From contig NZ_CP028105.1 in assembly GCF_003019675.1 (NCBI RefSeq), positions 1,690,282 to 1,754,281 of the forward strand: 64,000 bases of DNA, written 5' to 3'. Positions 59,479 to 64,000 of this stretch are shown piece by piece; position 1 is the first letter of the stretch, and every line of letters starts with the position of its first letter. Origin of the DNA: Fusobacterium ulcerans. Its GTDB lineage: Bacteria; Fusobacteriota; Fusobacteriia; Fusobacteriales; Fusobacteriaceae. The position numbers and the translations under genes are program-made. The notes under the pieces were generated by a model. The model was given only the letters and a program-made list of their open reading frames with translations. It was not told the origin of the DNA and searched no databases.

Positions 59479-60437
59479 GTCAGTTGAATAAAAATCTAGA
59501 TATGAAAAAAATATATTCTAATTATACATTTGTATTTTCTTTTTTAGTACTTGTTGTAATAGCAACTGTAATAAACCACTCATTCCTGTCATGGACAAAT
59601 TTATCTACACTTATGCTTCAATCATCTATTAAAGGGATAATAGCACTTGGAATGACTCTTATTATCATATCAGGGCAGATAGATTTGTCAGTGGGATCAC
59701 AATGTGCCCTTGTAGCAGGATTAGGAGTAGTTGTTCTCAACAGAACAGAGAGCCCTTTTATAATGCTCCTTTTCTGTATGGCATTTGGAGCTTTGCTTGG
59801 AACTATCAATGGACTGATAACAAATAAAGGAAAAATAGCTCCTTTCATAGTTACCCTTGCTACAATGAGTGCCTACAGATCAATAATAGTTCAGCTTGGA
59901 CAAGGTGGACCTTTCAATATTAAGATGAAGATACTTATGAGTTTCAGAAAGATAGCAGCAGGAAAATTTTTAGGTGTGCCTAACCTTGCAATAATTTTTG
60001 TAATAATAACTATACTTATGGTTATTTTAGTGAAATATACAAAATTTGGAAGATATGTTTATGCTGTAGGTTCTAATGAGAATGCTACTTTCCTTACTGG
60101 AGTAAATGTAGTGAAAGTAAAAACATTATGTTTTACCCTTACAGGATTTTTAACAGGAATAGCTTCATTCCTTCTATCATCAAGACTTACTTCTATCACA
60201 GCAGCCAATGTGGGAATGTCTTTTGAGTTGGATGCAATAGCAGCAGTTGCTATTGGAGGAACATCTATGAGTGGAGGAAGAGGAAAAATAATGGGAACTT
60301 TTCTGGGAGCTATAATGCTTCAAATGATAGAAGGTATCCTTATAGCAGCTCGTATTCCGCCATTCCTGTCAGGTTTGGTAAAAGGAATAATAATAATTCT
60401 GGCAGTAATTTTCCAAAGTAAAAAAGGTAATGATTAA
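59475..60437 (+). CDS. Sugar ABC transporter permease (RbsC/XylH class)
   Basis: A 320-residue inner-membrane permease with eight to ten spans. Class signature motifs: GMTLIIISGQIDLSVGSQCAL near 58-78, TNKGKIAPFIVTLATMSAYRSI near 115-136, GRYVYAVGSNENATFLTGVNV near 191-211 and AVAIGGTSMSGGRGKIMGTFLGA near 255-277. The order LacI, binding protein, ATPase, permease is typical for monosaccharide or inositol import. It overlaps the ATPase gene by four bases. Confidence 0.93.
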   Translation: MSQLNKNLDMKKIYSNYTFVFSFLVLVVIATVINHSFLSWTNLSTLMLQSSIKGIIALGMTLIIISGQIDLSVGSQCALVAGLGVVVLNRTESPFIMLLFCMAFGALLGTINGLITNKGKIAPFIVTLATMSAYRSIIVQLGQGGPFNIKMKILMSFRKIAAGKFLGVPNLAIIFVIITILMVILVKYTKFGRYVYAVGSNENATFLTGVNVVKVKTLCFTLTGFLTGIASFLLSSRLTSITAANVGMSFELDAIAAVAIGGTSMSGGRGKIMGTFLGAIMLQMIEGILIAARIPPFLSGLVKGIIIILAVIFQSKKGND

Positions 60438-60463
60438 AATATAACAAACTTATGGAGGTTCAT

Positions 60464-61390
60464 ATGAAATTAGGATTTTTAACTGGTATCATGGGAGATA
60501 TGTCTATATATGAAAAAATAGAATGGGCTCATAAGATAGGTTTTGAAACATTAGAAGTTTCATGCTGGCCTAAAACTAATTCCAGAGATTATTCAGGAAG
60601 TGATATAGATGTAGCGAATTTTACTAAGGAAGAGGCGGATAAATTAAACAGATTCCTTAAAGAAAATGAGATGACTATTGTAACTCTTGCTTACTATGAT
60701 AATAACTTAGACCATGATCCTGTAAAGAGAAAGGGATATAATGATCATTTGATAAAAGTAATAGATGCAGCTTCACTTTTAGGAGTAAAAAATGTAGGAA
60801 CTTTCATAGGAAGAGATATGACACTTCCAATAGAGGAAAACTTTGATGAAATGGAAAAAGTTTTTAAGCCTATACTTGAGTATGCAAAAGAAAAAAATGT
60901 GAGAATAATAATAGAAAATTGCTCTATGCCAGGATGGCATGAAAGCGGATGGGCAGGAACTATATCATATTCTCCAGAATTATGGGATGAGATGTTTAAA
61001 AGACTTCCATATGATAATTTTGGATTGAACTATGATCCATCACATTTGTTATGGCTGGGAATAGACTATACTCAAGCTTTGAAAGATTACAAGGATAAAA
61101 TATTTGAAGTTCATGCTAAAGATACAGAGGTATTTGAGGACAAAAAAAAATATTACAGTATTTTAGGAAAACAATTAGGGAGAAAAGATAACTGGGATCT
61201 GGGATTCTGGAGACATAGAATGCCTGGAAAAGGTGATATAGACTGGAAAAAATTTATTGATACACTAAAAGAGATTGGTTATGATGATGAATTGGTAATA
61301 GAACATGAAGATTTAGAGTATCAGGATACAGTTAAAAAAGTAAAAGAGGGTCTTGAATTGGGGTATAAATATTTAAAGGAAAGGATGTAG
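60464..61390 (+). CDS. Sugar phosphate isomerase/epimerase-like TIM-barrel protein
   Basis: A 308-residue AP-endonuclease-2/xylose-isomerase-like TIM barrel (IolE/IolI/YcjR group). Metal-ligand motifs: IIIENCSMPG near 148-157 (Glu), NYDPSHLLW near 187-195 (Asp, His), EVHAKDTEV near 215 (His) and VIEHEDLEYQ near 279 (Glu). The frame opens at 60452; GGAGG within it serves the ATG at 60464. With the following oxidoreductase it is probably a two-step oxidation-isomerisation or keto-sugar cleavage module for the imported sugar or inositol. The exact reaction is not known. Confidence 0.88.
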   Translation: MKLGFLTGIMGDMSIYEKIEWAHKIGFETLEVSCWPKTNSRDYSGSDIDVANFTKEEADKLNRFLKENEMTIVTLAYYDNNLDHDPVKRKGYNDHLIKVIDAASLLGVKNVGTFIGRDMTLPIEENFDEMEKVFKPILEYAKEKNVRIIIENCSMPGWHESGWAGTISYSPELWDEMFKRLPYDNFGLNYDPSHLLWLGIDYTQALKDYKDKIFEVHAKDTEVFEDKKKYYSILGKQLGRKDNWDLGFWRHRMPGKGDIDWKKFIDTLKEIGYDDELVIEHEDLEYQDTVKKVKEGLELGYKYLKERM

Positions 61391-61399
61391 GAGGCAGAG

Positions 61400-62437
61400 A
61401 TGAAAAAAATAAAAGTAGGAATAATCGGATGTGGTTCTATAACTGAAAAAAGACATGCTCCTGAATATTTAGACAACCCTCATGTAGAGATAACAGCATT
61501 TTATGATTTGAATAAAAAAAGAGCTGAATTGATGGTGGAAAAATTCGGTGGAAAAGTTGTAGATGAATATATGGAAATCTTAAATGATCCAGAAATAGAT
61601 GCTGTAAGTGACTGTACTCCTAATAATATGCATTGTATTATATCTACCAAAGCTATGGAGCTAGGAAAACATGTATTGTGCGAAAAACCTATGACTAAAA
61701 ATGTAGAGGAAGCAGAAGAAATAGCAGAGATGCAGAAAAAAACTAGAAAAATATTTATGATGGATCATAATCAGAGATTTACAGAAGCTCATAAAAGAGT
61801 GAGAGATATAATAAGAAGTGGGAAATTAGGAAAAGTAATTACTTTCAGAACCACTTTTGGGCATGGAGGCCCTGAATCATGGACAGAGAGTAAATCTAAA
61901 AATACATGGTTCTTCCAGAAAGATAAGTGTGAATTTGGAGTAATAGGAGATTTGGGAGTTCATAAAATAGATCTTATCAGATATCTTACAGAGTCAGAAT
62001 TTGAAAGTGTATGTGGAATGGGAGGAACTCTTCATAAAACTTTTGAAAATGGAGATCCTGTAGAAGTTTATGATAATGCAATCTGTGTATTGAAAATGGT
62101 GTGTGGAGCAATAGGAACAGGAACTTTCAGCTGGACATATTATGGACAGGAAGATAATTCAACTATTTTGTACATGGAGAAAGGGATAATCAGAATATAT
62201 GATGACCCTAAATATCAAATAAAAATAATCTATGAAGATGGAAAAATGGAAGAATTGGAAGTTGAAGCTATACAGACAAATGATAATCAGACAAAAACTG
62301 GAGTGATAGATGCTTTTGTAGATACTATTTTGGAGAATAAGAAATCTCCTGTAACAGCGGAAGATGGACTTATTTCTATTAGAGTAGTAAAAGGAATAAT
62401 AAAAGCTATTGAAGAGAAAAAAGAGATAAGACTATAA
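61400..62437 (+). CDS. Gfo/Idh/MocA-family oxidoreductase
   Basis: A 345-residue NAD(P)-dependent dehydrogenase. N-terminal Rossmann domain with VGIIGCGSITEKRH at 6-19, the lysine motif CEKPMTKNVEEAEE near 94-107 (catalytic-type Lys in EKP), MMDHNQRF near 120 and GVIGDLGVHKIDLIRYL near 182-198 with the catalytic-type Asp and His. Such enzymes oxidise inositols or sugars, often to 3-keto forms. It closes the operon, ten bases after the isomerase gene, and a strong terminator follows. Confidence 0.9.
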   Translation: MKKIKVGIIGCGSITEKRHAPEYLDNPHVEITAFYDLNKKRAELMVEKFGGKVVDEYMEILNDPEIDAVSDCTPNNMHCIISTKAMELGKHVLCEKPMTKNVEEAEEIAEMQKKTRKIFMMDHNQRFTEAHKRVRDIIRSGKLGKVITFRTTFGHGGPESWTESKSKNTWFFQKDKCEFGVIGDLGVHKIDLIRYLTESEFESVCGMGGTLHKTFENGDPVEVYDNAICVLKMVCGAIGTGTFSWTYYGQEDNSTILYMEKGIIRIYDDPKYQIKIIYEDGKMEELEVEAIQTNDNQTKTGVIDAFVDTILENKKSPVTAEDGLISIRVVKGIIKAIEEKKEIRL

Positions 62438-62458
62438 AGAGGTGTAAATAAAAAATAA

Positions 62459-62498
62459 TAAGGACAGTTGTTTAAGCTAACAGCTGTCCTTTTTTTAT
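62459..62498. terminator. Terminator of the sugar operon
   Basis: AGGACAG pairs with CTGTCCT (with inner TTGTT/AACAG-type pairing), followed by a T-run. The A-rich other side could also serve the converging GNAT-like gene. Confidence 0.85.
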
Positions 62499-62502
62499 GT
62501 TA

Positions 62503-63561
62503 TTATAAAAATGCTACCTCTAATTTCAAAAGAGCTTCTTTGAGTTCATCAGTGGTTTTATCTTCTTTATCCCAAGTTACATGATATATCCTGCTTCGAT
62601 ATTTAATATTTTTGATTCGTGAAAAGGCTTTATTTAAAGGATCTTTTTCTAAAAGCCCTAACATTACAAAATCACGTTTGGGGGAAATTTTTAGCAGCTG
62701 TGTGATAAGTTCATATCCAAGTTCGACATTGTTATCCTTTACCATTATACCCATAGATGTATAGTCAGCAGAATGATTTTCTTTTGGAAATGAAGGATAT
62801 TTTAAAAGCCGTGTAGGAAGTTTTGAAATATATTTGTAGATTCCTGAATAACTTTTTATCACATAGTTTTTATAATCCTGTTGATTGAGAAAGTATCCTA
62901 TTCCTAATAATTGAGAATTTTCATAGATACCGTAAAATTCTCCATTTTTTAAATCATTGCTGTTCAATGAAGGGTATATGAGATTATATTTTTCAGCTTC
63001 TTTTATATAAAACTCTTCAGCTTGAGAGAAATCACATCTAGCTATTTGAAAATTCGTTTTCTTGAAATTTCCTGTTTTACAAAAATATACAATATAACTG
63101 TCAAGAAATCTATATTCAGGCATATTTTTATGTCTTTTTTCCAAAAGCAGGAGAGCAGCTGTATTTTCTTCAAGAATAGAGCTGTAGTAAAAGTCTATAT
63201 AATTTTTAGTTTCTTCATAAAGAAATCTGTATATCTCTGGAATGCACATAACTCTTCTTTGATATTCAGGAATAACCTTTAACCCTGTAAGATATCCAGC
63301 TCTTTTAATTTTTCCATTTACAAGAGCAGGTCTTACTATACATCCCCCCATTCCAACAGCTTCTCCATGTTCCTTTTCCCTGAGAATATATATATAAGAT
63401 TCAGTTCCCTCTTTCTCAAAAGAAGCAAGGGGATCGTCTCCTCTTAAATACTGTATTTCTATTCCCCCGCTAAAACTTCCACTTTTCATAATTTTTTCAA
63501 TATCTGCGGTATCCTTTTTTTCTGCCCTTGTTAGAGTAAATTTTTTATTTTGGAAACTCAT
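62503..63561 (-). CDS. GNAT-like protein encoded behind a radical SAM gene
   Basis: A 352-residue protein. Residues 10-150 look like a GNAT acetyltransferase (RAEKKDTADIEKIMKSGSF; AVGMGGCIVRPALVNGKIKRAGYLTGLKVIPEYQRRVMCIPEIYRFLYEE with a degenerate acetyl-CoA loop), and a second GNAT-like half follows (STADYTSMGIMVKDNN-like, near 260). The Q/R-x-x-G-x-G/A loop is not intact, so activity is uncertain. Its start overlaps the end of the radical SAM gene by 17 bases, so the two are translationally coupled and likely act on the same natural product or lipid. Identity of that product is unknown. Confidence 0.7.
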   Translation of the reverse strand: MSFQNKKFTLTRAEKKDTADIEKIMKSGSFSGGIEIQYLRGDDPLASFEKEGTESYIYILREKEHGEAVGMGGCIVRPALVNGKIKRAGYLTGLKVIPEYQRRVMCIPEIYRFLYEETKNYIDFYYSSILEENTAALLLLEKRHKNMPEYRFLDSYIVYFCKTGNFKKTNFQIARCDFSQAEEFYIKEAEKYNLIYPSLNSNDLKNGEFYGIYENSQLLGIGYFLNQQDYKNYVIKSYSGIYKYISKLPTRLLKYPSFPKENHSADYTSMGIMVKDNNVELGYELITQLLKISPKRDFVMLGLLEKDPLNKAFSRIKNIKYRSRIYHVTWDKEDKTTDELKEALLKLEVAFL

Positions 63562-64000
63562 CTAAATTCCTCCCTATAGGTACATTTATTTTTTGATCAA
63601 TTTCGCTGTTTATACTTAAATTCATTATCCAAAAGAGGCTCCACAGCATAGGACTGCTGTATCTCATAGCCTGTATTCCTCTTTTGAATACAGTTTTAAA
63701 AGAAGCAAATTCCTTTCTTGCATTCTGACATGCTTTACTCAGTTCTTCAGGACTCATTTGTTTAGGCTTAAATGCCAGCTCTCCATAGTTGTAATTTTCT
63801 TCCAGCCACCATTTATCATACAACAGTCTGTTGTCGCTTTTCAATCTATCATAGAGTTTTGTTCCAGGAAAGGGAAGTAAATGATTGAATGCTGCTGTAT
63901 AAAAATTATGTTTCTTGGAAAATTCGACTGCCTTTTTGATAGTATTTTGTGTATCATTGTCATAGCCAAAGACAAAAGTGGCATAAATTCCTATTCCAGC
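63545..64000 (-). CDS. Radical SAM protein, C-terminal part, 5' end cut by window edge
   Basis: The last 151 residues or so of a larger protein whose start is beyond the right edge; the frame is open to position 64000. The visible part, IYATFVFGYDNDTQNTIKKAVEF then HLLPFPGTKLYDRL, is the end of the TIM-barrel of B12-binding-type radical SAM proteins (families that carry an N-terminal cobalamin domain), followed by a helical C-terminal tail. The SAM cluster CX3CX2C lies outside the window and could not be checked. It overlaps the GNAT-like gene by 17 bases. Confidence 0.75.
   Translation of the reverse strand, partial: AGIGIYATFVFGYDNDTQNTIKKAVEFSKKHNFYTAAFNHLLPFPGTKLYDRLKSDNRLLYDKWWLEENYNYGELAFKPKQMSPEELSKACQNARKEFASFKTVFKRGIQAMRYSSPMLWSLFWIMNLSINSEIDQKINVPIGRNLDEFPK

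Noticed and set aside
1-64000. tRNA or rRNA genes
   Set aside because: No GC-rich cloverleaf with a GGTTCRA-type T arm and no rRNA segment was seen by eye; a covariance-model scan would settle this.

Overview
This 64 kb window is AT-rich and gene-dense and fits a chromosomal segment of a Fusobacterium, possibly of the larger-genome F. varium/ulcerans/mortiferum group; the species guess is weak. Support comes from the type V autotransporter with a fusobacterial-style N-terminus, strong AGGAGG ribosome sites with ATG/GTG/TTG starts, many flavodoxins and ferredoxins, anaerobic sulfite reductase, and an outer-membrane Gram-negative layout combined with clostridial-type enzymes. I see no tRNA, rRNA, CRISPR array, IS element or prophage.

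Region by region. 1-3.1 kb: end of a Bax-like glucosaminidase, a 2[4Fe-4S] ferredoxin and a divergent DXS-like enzyme. 3.1-10.8 kb: a redox/detoxification island with two exported alpha/beta hydrolases, a HAD phosphatase, an editing deacylase, an acetyltransferase, two iron-sulfur flavoproteins, an exported flavodoxin, a LysR regulator and a decayed flavodoxin tail. 11-16.7 kb: a small hypothetical gene, a large autotransporter, two HU-like proteins and a MerR regulator. 17-22 kb: a PHP phosphoesterase with an iron/organophosphate-type ABC transporter, a small Cys-rich protein and a flavodoxin. 22.2-33.8 kb: one tight run of eleven genes joining anaerobic sulfite reductase (asrABC), a NapA/Nas-like molybdenum nitrate reductase with its Fe-S and flavoprotein partners, a TehA/SLAC1-type channel, molybdenum cofactor genes (moeA, a mobA-mobB fusion, moaA) and a Crp/Fnr-type regulator. 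34.3-40.1 kb: an oppABCDF peptide transporter. 40.2-50.6 kb: an exported phosphatase, a nitrilase, a GNAT protein, Smr, DAHP synthase, PgeF, two MATE transporters, a LexA/S24-type repressor and an orphan DhaM. 50.8-54.2 kb: type-2 ileS behind an isoleucine-rich leader peptide and attenuator. 54.4-55.6 kb: flavodoxin and TcdA. 55.8-62.4 kb: a LacI-controlled sugar uptake and oxidation operon. 62.5-64 kb: a GNAT-like gene and the end of a radical SAM gene.

Regulation is unusually readable. Three promoters carry the 19-bp spacer and central dyad of MerR-family targets (DXS-like gene, second hydrolase operon, and an orphan promoter next to merR). Two promoters share a 31-bp composite LysR-type operator with identical geometry at -35, and lysR's own -35 lies inside a palindrome. 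The LacI gene has one operator just after its promoter and an identical second one 434 bp into the gene. ileS appears to be controlled by ribosome-mediated attenuation rather than a T-box. The best candidates for undescribed biology are the fused asr-nar-Mo operon, the ileS leader, the MerR/LysR redox regulons with their exported flavodoxin and hydrolases, and the DXS-like enzyme that has lost two phosphate-site residues.
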